Shown in pieces: positions 1 to 12,857 of a DNA stretch of 64,000 nucleotides. Source of the DNA: Parapristionchus giblindavisi (lineage: Eukaryota > Nematoda > Chromadorea > Rhabditida > Diplogasteridae). Every line of letters begins with the position of its first letter. Within the stretch, counting starts at the first letter, position 1. The notes under the pieces were generated by a model. It did not search any database. It worked only from the letters and a program-made list of their open reading frames with translations, and was not told the DNA's origin. The DNA lies in contig CALSFV010000023.1 of assembly GCA_943737045.1 (NCBI GenBank), forward strand, positions 124,001 to 188,000. Direction: 5' to 3'. The translations under genes and the position numbers were made by a program.

Positions 1-61
1 AACAGTTATTTATTGTCAATAATTAAGTGAGGGAAAGATTTATTTGTATGTTTACTCTTAG

Positions 62-3000
62 GAGCTATTGGAGAAGGTTCTTCATCTGGGACTTGAACAA
101 TACAATCGATTACAAAAAGCTGAAGGCAAACGAATTAATGAAACAGGTGTGATATTATTTAAACTTAATCAGCTCGTATTACATGATTTATTGATTTCAT
201 GCACTTCTATCTTTTAATGCTAATTTATAGCGCACTGTTGTCTATTTAAGTATCTTTAGATCTTGTTTTGGAATTGTAAGTAACAGATAATGAAAAGAAG
301 CGAGCCTTCCGAATTCTGTAATCCTTCATCTTCATTTTGTTATTCGGATGGATCATTGGCGAATCAAAGTTTTTACATAAATCGCTTTCAACTGTTTATT
401 CCGGTCGGACGGTGATACCGGTGCCATCCCGGATCACTTAACAATCGCCAATGAGCATAATTATTTAAGGTGGTTCAATATCTCCAAACAGTCGGTCATC
501 AGCATTCTCTCATTCATCATTACTTGCTCCAAAGAGAGAATCACTCGATATCGCTGTCACTGCTGGAGTTCTTAGAGAAACGACCAAGTTATTGATCAGT
601 GGGTCAGCAGTCAATTCACCTTAATAAAATCCTTAAAATAATGAATAAGCTAATTCTCCTTTCTGATGTGACGTCATACCTTGCAGCCCAGAATTTGTGG
701 TATTTATAGACTCTATTTTGAAGAATTTCATAATTTAGAAACTTCTCACTTTCGGAAGCTGGAATTCCTCCCAATTTGGAGATGAGTACACTACAAATGT
801 TATTACCAGAGATTGATGTAACCGAAGTCATTGGCAATTTCAAACCGTTCTTAGGTATATTTTAGCTTTATATTACTATAATATTGATTCGTTAACTTAT
901 CTATTGACTAATCAATCCTTTCAGGGTTCCAGAATGAAGTGAATCGCACTAAATGTTTACCTCAGCCTCTTCCTTGTGATAAAACTAACAAATATCGATC
1001 ACTGAGTGGATGGTGTAACAATGTCAAATTCCCCCATTATGGAAATTCATTCCAAACATTAAGAAGATTGTTACCTCCTGTCTATGATGATGGTTACTTT
1101 TATTTCCACTCATTATTATCACATTCAAGCATTGAAAACTCGTAACAAAATCATTATTTTAAAATTAACTTGATACGGACATAAACCAACCATTTTTATT
1201 TTTATTAATATAGGATTCGATTCACCTCGTACAAAAGCAAAATCTGGTAGACAACTTCCCTCAGCAAGACGAATCTCTAATAAGATTCATCATGATCTAC
1301 CTATATTCCATGCAAAGTTCAATTTATTCATTTTAATAATTTTATCTCAACTTTCTCCACTATTATTATCCATTAACACTGATCTTATTTATTGATTCGT
1401 TCCATGAATAGTGGACCCAATCAAAATATAATATTATAAATAACACTTTCTTAAGATTCACTCATATGTTAATGCAATACGGACAGATTCTTGATCATGA
1501 TATGATGCATTCACCCATTGCTAGAGGTTATCATACTATTCGTGCAATAGATATCCATCATTGTAACTACCAATTTTAGGTGCAAATGAGGCGATCCTGA
1601 ATTGTTCTCGTTGTGATTCTGTTAATACATTGTCAATTCATTGTTTTCCCATACCAATCGATAATGATGATCCACACTTCCCTCCTTATCATAATGATGG
1701 ATCAAGAAGGTGTATGCCCTTCACTAGAAGTTTACTCGGACAAGTCAAATTGGGATATCGCAATCAAGTACTCTCATTTAATTATTTGCACATTTTTTCT
1801 GTACATATTTTCGGTGTGTCTGATGATAAAAATACTTAAAATTAAATATTTTCAGTTGAATCAATTGAGCTCATTCCTTGATGCCTCCACAATCTATGGT
1901 TCGACAGAATGCGAAATGGCCAAATTGAGACTATTCAAACAAGGCAAACTCAACTTTACTGATCTCGGGTAATCGTTAAGTTAGTAGACGATCAATCGTT
2001 AATTTATCTTTTAATAGATTCAACAGAGAAGCTCTGCCTCAAGGAGTACAAGAGAGGGATTGTCGAACTCTCCCGTCGAAGATGTGTTTCATGGCAGGTA
2101 GTCAAGATTAATTGACATATTTACATAAATTATAACTGCTATATATTTTGAATTTAATCAGGTGACGAAAGGAACAACGAGCATCCTGGCCTTACTGTTA
2201 TTCATACAATCTTTATGAGAGAGCACAATCGAGTAGCTGAACAATTATCTAAGATCAATATTTTCTGGGAGGATGAAAGAATATTCCAGGTGTGACGTAT
2301 GCGCTGAGATAATTATCCTTGTACTACTTGTGTTCAACTAACCTATAATGTATCTAAGTGTATAAGTAATAAACCCCATTATTCAGGAAGCAAGACGTAT
2401 TGTCATAGCAAAACTTCAACATATCACATATAATGAATGGTTACCGATAGTTTTGGGATGGGACACAATGTCAAAGTATAGTCTGACCCCATTGAGAAGT
2501 GGATATTATAAAGGTAATCAATTTACTGATGTTCATTCATCAATTTAAATCTAGAACGGTGAGTGAATAGTTGATATCTTCTTAATGGATGTCGAATGAG
2601 AAATTTCAATCAAAATAATCATGATTCAAGAGATTTGTACGCTACTAATTCTTCTTGTTTCCTGCATAGCAAGAGGGGGATAATCTTTAACCACCATTAT
2701 TCAGATTACGATTCGCACTGTGATAGTGGTATCTCTCAAGAGATGTCTACATCAGCATTCCGTTTTGGTCATTCTCTCGTCCGCGATTCGTTCCCACGTA
2801 TGAACTCTTCTATGCAAAATGATACGATTCCTGTTGATTTAAAGGTTGGAAAATATTTTTAGATTTTTTTTGAGTAATATTAATATTAATATTATGTTAG
2901 AACACATTTAATGCTCCTCGTGCAGTCTACGAACGACAACATGGACATATTGAGAGTATTCTAATGGGATTGATTGGATCTAATGGGTATGATTATCAAT

Positions 3001-5114
3001 GGAATCGGAAATGGATCACAGATATCTTATCATCATCTATTATACAATGAAATTGTGATACAACTCTCAAAGATATTGGTTTCAAATTGATATGATCAGT
3101 ATGATCAGTATAAATGATCATAATTCCTTATCTTCATAGAATGGCCTTCGATCGTCATGTCACATCTGCATTACGTAATCATCTCTTTGAACGACCAGGA
3201 GGTCCTTTGACAGGATTGGATCTTCCGGCTGTGAACATTCAACGAGCGAGAGATCATGGAGTACCTCCTTACAATGAATACAGGTAAGAATAAAGAATGT
3301 ACAATATTATGAACAAAACACTATGCTGAAGTCGTTTTGAAAGCGAAAAGGTTAACAAAATTCACAATGTTTCGGTGTCGGAACACTCTGGTTTTTCATA
3401 GATTAAGTCACAGAATGTTATTTACAGAGAAATGTGTGGTCTCAAGAGAGCGAAAACATTTTTCGATCTTGCTGATGCAATGGAGTGGGACACTATACGG
3501 TAAAACGCATGCATTTGAATTAAAAAAAATTTTTTTTAATGAAATTAAAGTGCGTTCTCGGAGACATATGAATCAGTAGATGATATCGATTTGTTCCCAG
3601 GAATCATGAGTGAACGACCAATTAAAGGTAATACAATATACCAGTTAATACGCACAATTTATGGGTACATAATTGCTAAAAACCTGTATACCTATGTCAT
3701 TCTAAACGAAATACGGTTCATTACTACTAATTATGACGTTCTCTTTTTTTATATTTGCCATAATATTATATTTAATCTTGTAATCAAGTGCGTCATGGAC
3801 CAATTTTGTTGAGGTGCCCTCGTTGGTTCTACTCTCGGTTGTCTGATTGGAGAACAAATGCAGCGATTGAAGAAATGTGATAGATTCTTCTACGAGAATG
3901 ATGTTGAGAATGTTAGATTTACTGAAGGTAAGGGGACAATAAATATTTGTATCTCATGGCTAATTTGTCATACCACGATCACTTTGTCTACGAACAAGTC
4001 AATGCCGGGAGTTTAACATTGTGTTGTGGTATGCTTTTAAAGGGAGTAAAGTGGTCTGTAAATGTTCTCTTCTCTGCTTATTCGTGTGAAGTGGAAGTAA
4101 TCTGTGATCAGCAGTGTACTCGACAAAAGTTTGAGTGCCTTCAATCAGATCAATTTCAGCTCAATTAGCTGAAATTCGACAGACAACCATGTCCAAGTTA
4201 GTGTGCGCCAATAGCTATTGGGCTTCCAAGATACAACCGAATGTGTTCCTATTGCCGGATGAATTAACGTAAGTCAGCTCTCTCAGAAAATTGATAAAAC
4301 CAATAAAAATACTAAGTAATCGATAATTTTCTTAAATCTCAGGAATGCACCAATGTCTTGTGAGGATATTCCATCGACTGATCTACAGGAATGGATTGAT
4401 AGACGTAAACTCTTTATCACACTCACTATAACATAGACACAGTGTTCTAGTTGATAGAGAGAACTCCATATGATATTACAATGAATTATAGAGTTCTGTA
4501 CTATCGATCATACTCTCATTGAATTGGGTTCAACGAAACGTATTACTCCATGTGTTTCGTGTACGTGTACATTGCAGGGAGTACGTTCATTTTGCTTTCA
4601 TATAATAATGAATAATTTATGTAACTTATCAAATTTCATACTTATTGAAAACATGAATATTCTATGAGTTTTTAATTTGACAAGGTTTTAAAAAATATTT
4701 TTAAACGGACAAAAATAAATAATATGTGAAAAGAAGAGGAGACAGTGTGAACATTTTATGATTGTAGACCGATTGTCACACCCTGACTGTCGATAACTGC
4801 AATGGACTACTTGATGATTTCCCTGAAGATGAAGTGCAGAAGGTGAGTGGTTTTTGATTTGAACTTATAGTTAGGATACTTTGAAATCCTATTGAATTGA
4901 ATAGAAACCATGTTAATTTTTTAATTAAAAATTTTTTTTTTATTATTTTTGTTTTTGTTTGAGCCATGCAGATGACTATTTAACAAACTTTCGCTATTAT
5001 GAGATAGGTATGTACTTTTAATAAATGCTTCAGACATATTTTCAGGATGCCGTCTGTGTTATTCAATGCTCTGAACAGATGAGATTGAGAAGGAAGCGGG
5101 CAAGAACTGCTTGA
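62..5114 (+). CDS. Animal haem peroxidase, secreted or extracellular type, 5' end missing
   Basis: Exons with matching phases: 62-146, 492-602, 739-854, 925-1088, 1214-1316, 1456-1526, 1580-1767, 1856-1968, 2018-2097, 2162-2289, 2387-2513, 2705-2844, 2901-2986, 3140-3283, 3428-3499, 3551-3627, 3814-3927, 4160-4268, 4343-4404, 4492-4580, 4768-4842, 5046-5114 (TGA). Family marks in order: [10 protein letters not shown] and [11 protein letters not shown]; distal Asp/His in GQILDHD; catalytic Arg in [10 protein letters not shown]; proximal haem His in FRFGH; then [17 protein letters not shown] and the [16 protein letters not shown] signature. The C-terminus adds a Cys-rich tail (CVSCTC) and a basic end. 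These proteins use H2O2 to oxidise substrates; nematode relatives crosslink cuticle or matrix. The gene starts before the window. Exon 62-146 ends in phase 1 and exon 492 enters in phase 2, so at least one exon between them is unresolved. The distal and proximal haem residues and the Arg are all present, so the enzyme looks active. Confidence 0.93.
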
Positions 5115-6804
5115 TAAATTAATAATAATAATAATTTAAATAATATTGCTAATAATAACCAATAACTAATCATCAGGTTTTAACTTCACTATGTGAAGTT
5201 TCTTTTTTTATTATTGCTATTGCGAGAGATCCCACCGATTATGTTTATTCAAAAATGAGAATGTTTAACGTAAACACGGACGGTGGAACCTTATCAAACC
5301 TTATTAGTTATAGACGTTCTCTGAGTGTACTTCTCATGAGCTTTATTTGCTGTGGTTGTAATAAAAGCGTTTTAATTATCTTTTCTGGATGTTATATGTA
5401 ATATTTCGATTTTGCCATCTTATCATAATCCCTTATCTTTATTATCATCCCCATCTTTAAGCATCCTATTGATGAAACTAAATTTAATGGTTCAGTATTG
5501 GACCCCCATTATATTCCTATTCTATTCCTCAGAAATGATAACCCTTGTCCAAAAGAATGAAGTCATCGTACGGATGTATCCGTTGATATAAAAGTTTAAA
5601 GAAAATTTTATGAAGAAAATTCTGGCAACTGTGGATCACTTTAAAATATTTGTTTCTTTCCTATCGCGGCTATATTTTTGGAGAGATAAAGTTTCCCTGA
5701 CTGATTTTGTTCGTTATTTCTTCTCCGTTGTAATTGTAGAAACCTCCTTTCGTCATCCTCGAATGAGAGCTCCATTATAGTTCACGTTATCATTATCATT
5801 TCATTTTTATATTACGCATAAATGTTATTATTATTTTGTTTTCGTCTAGAACAGTAAAGAAGACAAACCTGTTTGGTACATTTCGTAGTACAGAGAATGA
5901 CATAAGAAAGGCACAATATCACACGACTACTCATCCACTCCTTTTATTGTTCTTTTTATCTTTGAACAGTTCTAACGGAGGGTTAGTGGTCTGGGCCTCG
6001 GCCTATGTTCCCTCATTTATTTAAAACAAAAAAACAAGTTTATTTTCCCGGAAATTACAAGAAAAGAGTTTCCTTGAATCGAACAGAAAGACTTCCAACG
6101 ATCTCAAAATATTTGCTATTCATCGAGCCTACTATGGAAAGGGGAAGTATGTTTGGCACTGTATGAAGTATCAATAAATACAATACTATACAGTACTTTT
6201 TATTGTTCTTAGTTTCTTCATTCTTGTGCCGACTTTGTGGTCTCTGGCTTGTCCTTCAAAGCCACAATGAAAAAAATGGATCAATTAGTCTCAGCTGCGA
6301 AGAGGCGAAATTAATAGGCAAAACTATAGAATCGACGCAGTGGTCACGCTTTACATCTTTTTCACAGACTTACCGTTCCTGTCACACCCTACACAGCACA
6401 TAATTTCTCCTATAAACTACTGTCATTATCTCGATTATTTGTTATCATGTTTTTGTATACTTTCTGGATTGACTTACAGTTTGCTTAAATCTGATAAATG
6501 TGTTGTACTAATATTCTTAGAATAAAGAAGAATACTCAATCAAAGTTAGACCAATCGAGTTTCTTCTCATTCTCTGAATGTCTGTAACGTGATATCATCA
6601 TATTTCTCGAGTACTCTTACTCTTTAAGTAGAATCAAAGACGAATTAGTGAGTAAGAGACCGATCAGTGTTCGTATTTCTCTACTTGCTTTAATCTACCT
6701 CGTTCGTTCTTCTAGTTTTTATCGATAGAGTTGGGGGCGGAACCTCTTTCACTTGGTTCTACTTCTTCTTCCACAGTGAAAGACATACACAATTCAAACC
6801 TTCT
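5115..6804. other. Intergenic, no gene recognised
   Basis: About 1.7 kb between the peroxidase stop and the next start. An AATAAA near 5359 could be a peroxidase poly(A) signal. Open frames here are short, lack splice partners and look random. Confidence 0.5.
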
Positions 6805-9800
6805 ATGAATACATCACTGATGTTGGTCTTACTTATTATCTCACTCTTTGCATTGAGTAATGGACAAGATGAAGTCATCGACGAGGTATGATACAATTAT
6901 TTTTATTTAAAAATAATGTTATTATTATTATTAGGCCTAGCCACTTGATTTCGCCAAATTTGCATTTTTATCGATTTTTTGATCTTCCACTTCTGGCAGC
7001 CATATCTCACTCAATTTTTAACCTACAACAAAAAACATTTTTTCCAATCGATTCGAAATGAACTAATCTAGAAGATACTCAAGAAAGGATACGTGTAAAA
7101 ACACGATCTTCTACCTGTTTTCTTCAAAAAACTGATTTTTTGAGTACAAAATGCTAATTTTCTCAAAACTTTTCCACAAAGGATACGATTTTTATTCGTG
7201 ATTCTGATTCCCCATCCTCGAATTGAGGTACGTACATATTTCATCAGTCATAACTCACGACAAGCCATATCGATCCTCAGAGAGAGCAGGACTTTTTTTC
7301 ATACAACAATAAATTTCTTATCTCACCTCTCCTCATTTTCATGCAAATTCTCAAGCATAGTATACTAATCGAAAGCTCTCGACGAGCTCTACAAAAATGA
7401 CTTAGTAGTACAAGTCAAGAAATTTGACCGTATTCAAGATATTCTAGAAAATCATTTTTTTCACTTACAATTGTTGTGTAATGTAATCGATTCACAACGA
7501 AACATTGCTCTTTGCTTTCTCCAATGTGTTTACCAGCACCAGGAGTAGTACCAGCAGGCAGCTGATCATCCCAAGCCGATTGGATGGGCACTAAGGACTA
7601 CGAAGAAGGGAGAGAAGTACAACCAGAAGGCGAAGGATCTGGACTTTTCAACGAGTACTACAATGATGCCATTGCGGATGAAGTCGAGAAAAGAATGAAA
7701 GAAAAAGTGGACATCCTTCCCGCTGAGAGAATGACCCACGAACAAATCAAGAACCTCATCAGAACTCTCGTCGCAACGAAGAAGAAACATCTCGAGAGTG
7801 AGGGAGTGAAGAGCAGAAGAAGAAGAGCATTTCTGGATGATATGCTCATGGATTTGGAGGACGAAGAGATTCAGATCGAGGAGGATGTCGATGTGGAAGA
7901 GGATGATAGAGAGATCACTGCTGAGGCTATCTATGATTTCGTTCACACCGATCTCAAGGAGTATTTCAATGATCCGGATAGTTTTTTCGATCATTCCGAT
8001 TCCGATATCGGAAATATCGATGAATAGTTTCGTATTACAGAAAGTTTATTTTTCAATGATGAATATCTCAGATAAACCTTTTTGCAATTTTATTTATTGT
8101 TCCCTCCTTTAACATTATTAACAAATATTTTTTAAAAAACACACATTGGAGAAAGCAAAGAGCAATGTTTCGTTGTGAATCGATTACATTACACAACAAT
8201 TGCAAGTGAAAAAACGGATTTTCTAGAATATCTTGAATACGGTCAAATTTCGTGACTTGTACTACTAAGTCATTTTTGTAGAGCTCGTCGAGAGCTTTCG
8301 ATTGGTATACTATGCTTGAGAATTTGCATGAAAATGAGGGGAGGTGAGATAAGAAATTTATTGTTGAATGAAAATAACGCTAAGTCCGGCTCTCTCTGAG
8401 GATCGATATGGCTTGTCGTGAGTTATGACTGATGAAATATGTACGTACCTCAATTCGAGGATGGGGAATCAGAATCACGAATAAAAATCGTATCCTTTGT
8501 GGAAAAGTTTTGAGAAAATTTGCATTGTGTACTCAAAAAATCAGATTTTTGAAGAAAACAGGTTGAAGATCGCTTTTTTACACGTATCCTTTCTTGAGTA
8601 TCTTCTTGATTAGTTCATTTCGAATCGATTGGAAAATTTTTTTTTGTTGTAGGTCAAAAATTGAGTGAGATATGGCTGCCAGAAGTGGAAGATCAATAAA
8701 TCGATAAAAATGCAAATTTGGCGAAATCAAGTGCCTAGGCCTTCTCCTTTACCTCACTATGGTCAATCATTTAAATCTCACACAAATCGGTGAGAAAAGT
8801 TAAAAAACTGTCGGGAAAAGGTATCATTTTCCTACGTTTTTACAGGAGACCCGTGATAAGTAAAAGTGCAAGAACTGCTATTGAAAAATGTTAAAGGATT
8901 GTTTCCAATTTTTCATTTATTTATTTGTTTTCCAAAAAAATCGGAATTACAACAATTTATTTTTTAGTTAAAACAATGTATGTGATGACGTTTTCAAGGA
9001 AAGATTTAATGTTCTTGTGTTTCGAGTTATTTCCGGTGACGTATGAATAGCAATTTAAAAGAGAAAGTTCCAATGAAACCATTGCTTTCTTATCTTCACT
9101 CACTAGTTTGGAACAACCGGTGCCCACGCAAATAAAATGTTAGAACACAAAAACATTTTTAAAGTATTATTTAATGGCGCTTCTTACCATAATTTCAATC
9201 TCTTCCTCTGTCAATTTTTTTGGGAATTCATGAAATTTGGAATTATTCTTTTCTATTGCGCAACCTTATTGGATACTCGCTGAGTTATTGTTAACCTTCA
9301 TCGAATGGAAAACTCTACAAAGGATGTATTCTATTGTCGATGAATTATTTATATAAAATGGAATACAATCACATATATGATCTATAACAAATGAATAGGT
9401 TAAAGTCGATAGCTATGTACATTGAGAGTTAACCAATCAAATAAAATGAATCACTTATATCTTGCAAGTTAGATATTCTGGGCAAGTTTTTGTGCAATAT
9501 TGCATGGCAATCGTCTTTTACCTTGATTTAACAAACCAAACTTCGTTGCCCATTCCCTTTCTTAATTTATTGCGGTGATTAACTAAGTATAACTAGAAGA
9601 GTATCATTGTATTCCCGTTTATAGTTCCATTGTTTTATGTAGACAATGGAAGAAGGTAATAAGCACAAATGAATGGAAGATGTAATGAAACGACGGAGAA
9701 ACCTGATATTTTCATCCCTATGGATCTATTGTTTATTTGCAGCTGGGTAACGAAGGATCGGCGATTCTCAATGGAGCTAGAATCGAAGGGGTTTATGTCA

Positions 9801-11220
9801 GACAATGTAGTTGTCATGAACAGGTATTCACAGTTCATAAACAATTCATATTACGAACTATTCATCGTTGGTTTTATGGTCGGATCATTTTATTCATAGT
9901 TAACGATGCGTTTATCAGAGAAAGGTGATACTGGAATGAAGGATATATCAATATTACTATTCGAGTATATTATGATTCCAGAATGAGTGTACTGAGGAGA
10001 TGAAGAGACAAGCTGACTCCTGCACGTATCCTTGCTTCTCTCACTTCAATAAAGTCAGCTTTTAAAAAAAATTTAATCCTCGAAATAAAGGCATCACTAT
10101 TTTTCGCTATTAAAAGATTATATCCAGAGTGTTAGGTTAAGCATTTAATTTTATTTTAAAAATATTCAGTTAACTGATACACCGGAAACTCTCCGTCAAT
10201 GTTTTGAATCAAAGCTTGAGATCGTGGACAACTTCATCAATTGTTTCGCCAGAAGAATAGACTCGTCAGTAGACTTTATTTATCGAAATTCTTTTTTGTT
10301 TCACTATTTTAACTATACTGTAATTAGGGTTTACCAATGGTGTTTTAGATGTGTTCCAGACATTAATGGTCCTAAGATACCCAAAACTTCAATCGCTGAT
10401 ATCTTTACTCTTGGAGAGGCTCGAATCAGCAAACCTCCATCGGCTACTGTTCAGGTTGTTTTTTATATCACACTTTGTAGTTTCACCCTGAAAAAAATGA
10501 TCTAAAATATCTCAATTTAAAAAATATCGTAGTTGAGAGAATGTATCGCATTTTCAATCACGTTAATATTCTAAACAGAAAGTGAATAAATAATAACTAT
10601 AGGCTCTTCTCAATCCAATCAAACATTATTTGGATGCCCTTGGAGAGTTCGCCACTTGTGTCAAGGACTGCTTCCTTAAGAAGAACAGCAAAGGATTCTG
10701 TTACGATCGAATGAAGTTGGTTTTGTTAGCATTGTTCCGAATAAATTCATACCATTTTGAAATTTTAACTGAATTTTATAATAGAAAATAATTGTTCCAG
10801 TTGTCAACCATTGATATCCGATGCTAAAGCTCAATTATCCCTTCGTACTTGCACAAGAAGACTTCAATGGAAGAGACAAGCGGGTGAAGTCTGTGAATGT
10901 TCAGTCAACGCGGGACTAACGTAAGTGTATGACAGTATGAAAGTAGAAGTTAATGATAATCCACTCTAATCCACTCTCAAAAATACCGGATTATGTAACG
11001 CGATAAATATTCCGTTAGTGTTAATTTCATTTTGTGTGTACATAATCAATGACTACTTCATAGTATCATACTCTTTAGTGGTCAGAACATAAAGAAATAG
11101 TGTGTGAAAAGATGAGGAAATGGTTTTGAGTAATTAAGAGAATTTGAAATTTTCAGGGACCTGAAACAGTATTGTTCAATGTTCAAACTGATGGCACATA
11201 GAAGAAACAAAGGTGGATAA
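6805..11220 (+). CDS. Small secreted cysteine-rich protein, possibly CPG4-domain-like
   Basis: Eight exons in consistent phase: 6805-6885, 9743-9823, 9982-10053, 10170-10264, 10349-10454, 10603-10715, 10801-10920, 11157-11220 (TAA), giving 243 residues. The first exon is a signal peptide (MNTSLMLVLLIISLFALSNG). The mature protein has spaced cysteines: QCSCHEQNECTEEM, then SCTYPCF, QCFESKL, NCFARRIDSCV, TCVKDCF, then CECS and YCSM. From memory this resembles nematode secreted proteins annotated with a chondroitin proteoglycan 4 (CPG4) domain; that assignment is inference and a profile search is needed. Intron 1 is 2.86 kb, far larger than the others, because it holds the long-arm inverted-repeat element at 6933-8742. 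Splicing across it is phase 0 to phase 0. Start chosen because the ATG opens directly into the signal peptide. Confidence 0.8.
6933..8742. mobile_element. Long-terminal-inverted-repeat element (~1.8 kb)
   Basis: The left arm (6933 to about 7530) and right arm (about 8142 to 8742) are near-perfect reverse complements over ~600 bp, both bounded by an AGGCCTAG-type end next to CACTTGATTTCGCC. The ~610-bp centre carries an ORF (7553-8027). The whole unit lies in intron 1 of the secreted cysteine-rich gene. No clear target duplication is visible. Candidate classes are a foldback or long-TIR (Mutator-like) element; the class is unproven. Confidence 0.85.
7553..8027 (+). pseudogene. Frameshifted ORF inside the long-TIR element
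   Basis: An open frame from ATG 7584 to TAA 8027 encodes 147 acidic residues (MGTKDYEEGREVQPEGEGSG at the start; HEQIKNLIRTLVATKKK in the middle; a DE-rich tail). The adjoining frame, open from about 7553, reads PKPIGWALRTTKKGEKYNQ and runs naturally into FNEYYNDAIADEVEKRMKE of the first frame, so one base seems lost or gained near 7630-7650. The combined GWAL...EKRMKE...LT/MTHEQI...KKK layout recalls, from memory, a short domain seen in uncharacterised, often zinc-finger-containing, invertebrate proteins tied to mobile elements. No function is assigned. A splice acceptor (taccag) stands just before 7553, so this could be a terminal exon of a cargo gene. Confidence 0.45.
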
Positions 11221-12857
11221 ACATGAACTATCATATGGTATACAACCATTCTATTGATTACATCTTAATCAAGGTCGAATCTCACTTATTTTGATAGAGA
11301 AAACTGTTCTGTCTGTGCTTATTCATTTATTCATTCGTTCGTTCATTCAATCAATTCGAGATCTCAAGGTCATTCTACTTTGTTATATGAACTCATCCCC
11401 CTTAATGCATTCATCAAACATGCCCACGGAAAGGGATACACAACCTGACAATAGTGTTCCGTAATGAAACTATTCCGTATTAGGTAAGGGAGTGTTTCGA
11501 TATCACCCTACAATTCCCTAACCTGTGAAGATACTTTGGCATGGTAAATTACAAGATTTTTCAGATTAGTTAAACTGCTTTGACATTTTCCCCTATAACA
11601 ATTACTTTAGACTAGTTCACACTATTGTTAGATTATGTACTTGGTGAAGTTACAATATTTGCGGATATTTGTGTTATGAATATCACTCGATTTATTGATT
11701 TTTCACCGAGTACTCTGTATTTGTACATGACTGGGATCAAATACATTTATCATGTATATAACTCGTATCACATATATTGGTAATGTAGACTTTCATTCGT
11801 AACTGCAATGTTGGCCTTCGTTAATGGAATATTTGTATTTCATCCCTATTCATTATTTACTATCACAATGATAAATAGTTATTCATCAAGTTGTTAATTG
11901 ATACATATACAATAATGATAACCACTATCAACTATCTATATCCTAATAAATATATCTATATTATATTATATTATAATATATTACAAATAATCATATCTTG
12001 AGACTAGACTTTTACATTTAACAAGTTATGGTTATCTTCATATGAGACGCGAAACAAGAAATTTACAGTAAAAAATTCAATTACGAAAAGAAATCAAAGA
12101 GCAAACTGTTTAAAGTTTCATTACCGCCAATTTTTGCTATTGGACATAAGAGAAGCGAAAAGTCGCGCTAAAACTTTCACTACATAAATCCTCTGGATAA
12201 CAGAGATTGATCCACAAAAGTATCTCTCGAATGAATTGAATGAATACTGCTATCACTTTCTCCCCTTAACTCACTCCAATCACTTCTCTTTTCATTAGTT
12301 TCAATCAATACTAACACACTTATCATTACTAACTTGTTCGACTCTTTTTATCATCATTCGTTTATTCTCATTTACACAAAATACCATTGAAATTCAGGGA
12401 AATATCCATAGTCTAGTTATTCCACGAAGAAGAAACTTTCCTCAACTCTAAACTTTATCTGAATACGATCCCTTTTTGGTCTCTCTACCACTTGTTTGTG
12501 TCTGAAAAGACATGGTGGTTCTTAGGTTCATCGAATGAAAATACGATAGATCCATGATCGGAGAGTAGGAAGGTGAGAGTGTCATTTACGATTATCGATA
12601 GTATAGTAAGTAATCATTCTCTTTCACACTTTCTCTATCACTTCTATCCATTACCACTCCCTATCATCCTAACTTACTTTTTGTTTTACTCTATTATTCA
12701 TTGCATCGACTTGTATAACAATCCTTACACAATCAGTCAAAGGACTATGCCAATCCGTTATATTCACTTCTCTGTCCAAACTCTCTCATTCTTACGAGAG
12801 CGTGTGGTCAGAGGAGTGTCAGCTTTTTGAAATTAAAATGTGTGCTTAATCAGTGCC
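11221..12857. other. Intergenic, nothing recognised
   Basis: 1.6 kb of AT-rich sequence between the cysteine-rich gene and the Bicaudal-C homologue. It holds short A/T runs and no coding pattern that survives phase testing on either strand. Confidence 0.5.
12846..12853 (+). promoter_or_regulatory. Candidate trans-splice acceptor before the Bicaudal-C start
   Basis: TTAATCAG ends four bases before ATG 12858. Using it as a spliced-leader acceptor would remove the upstream in-frame ATG at 12840, supporting 12858 as the start. Confidence 0.4.

Noticed and set aside
616..843. 75-residue minus-strand frame
   Set aside because: Antisense shadow of peroxidase exon 739-854.
7566..7994. 142-residue minus-strand frame in the long-TIR element
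   Set aside because: Antisense of the acidic ORF; composition mirrors Asp/Glu codons as Leu/Ile/Phe/Ser.
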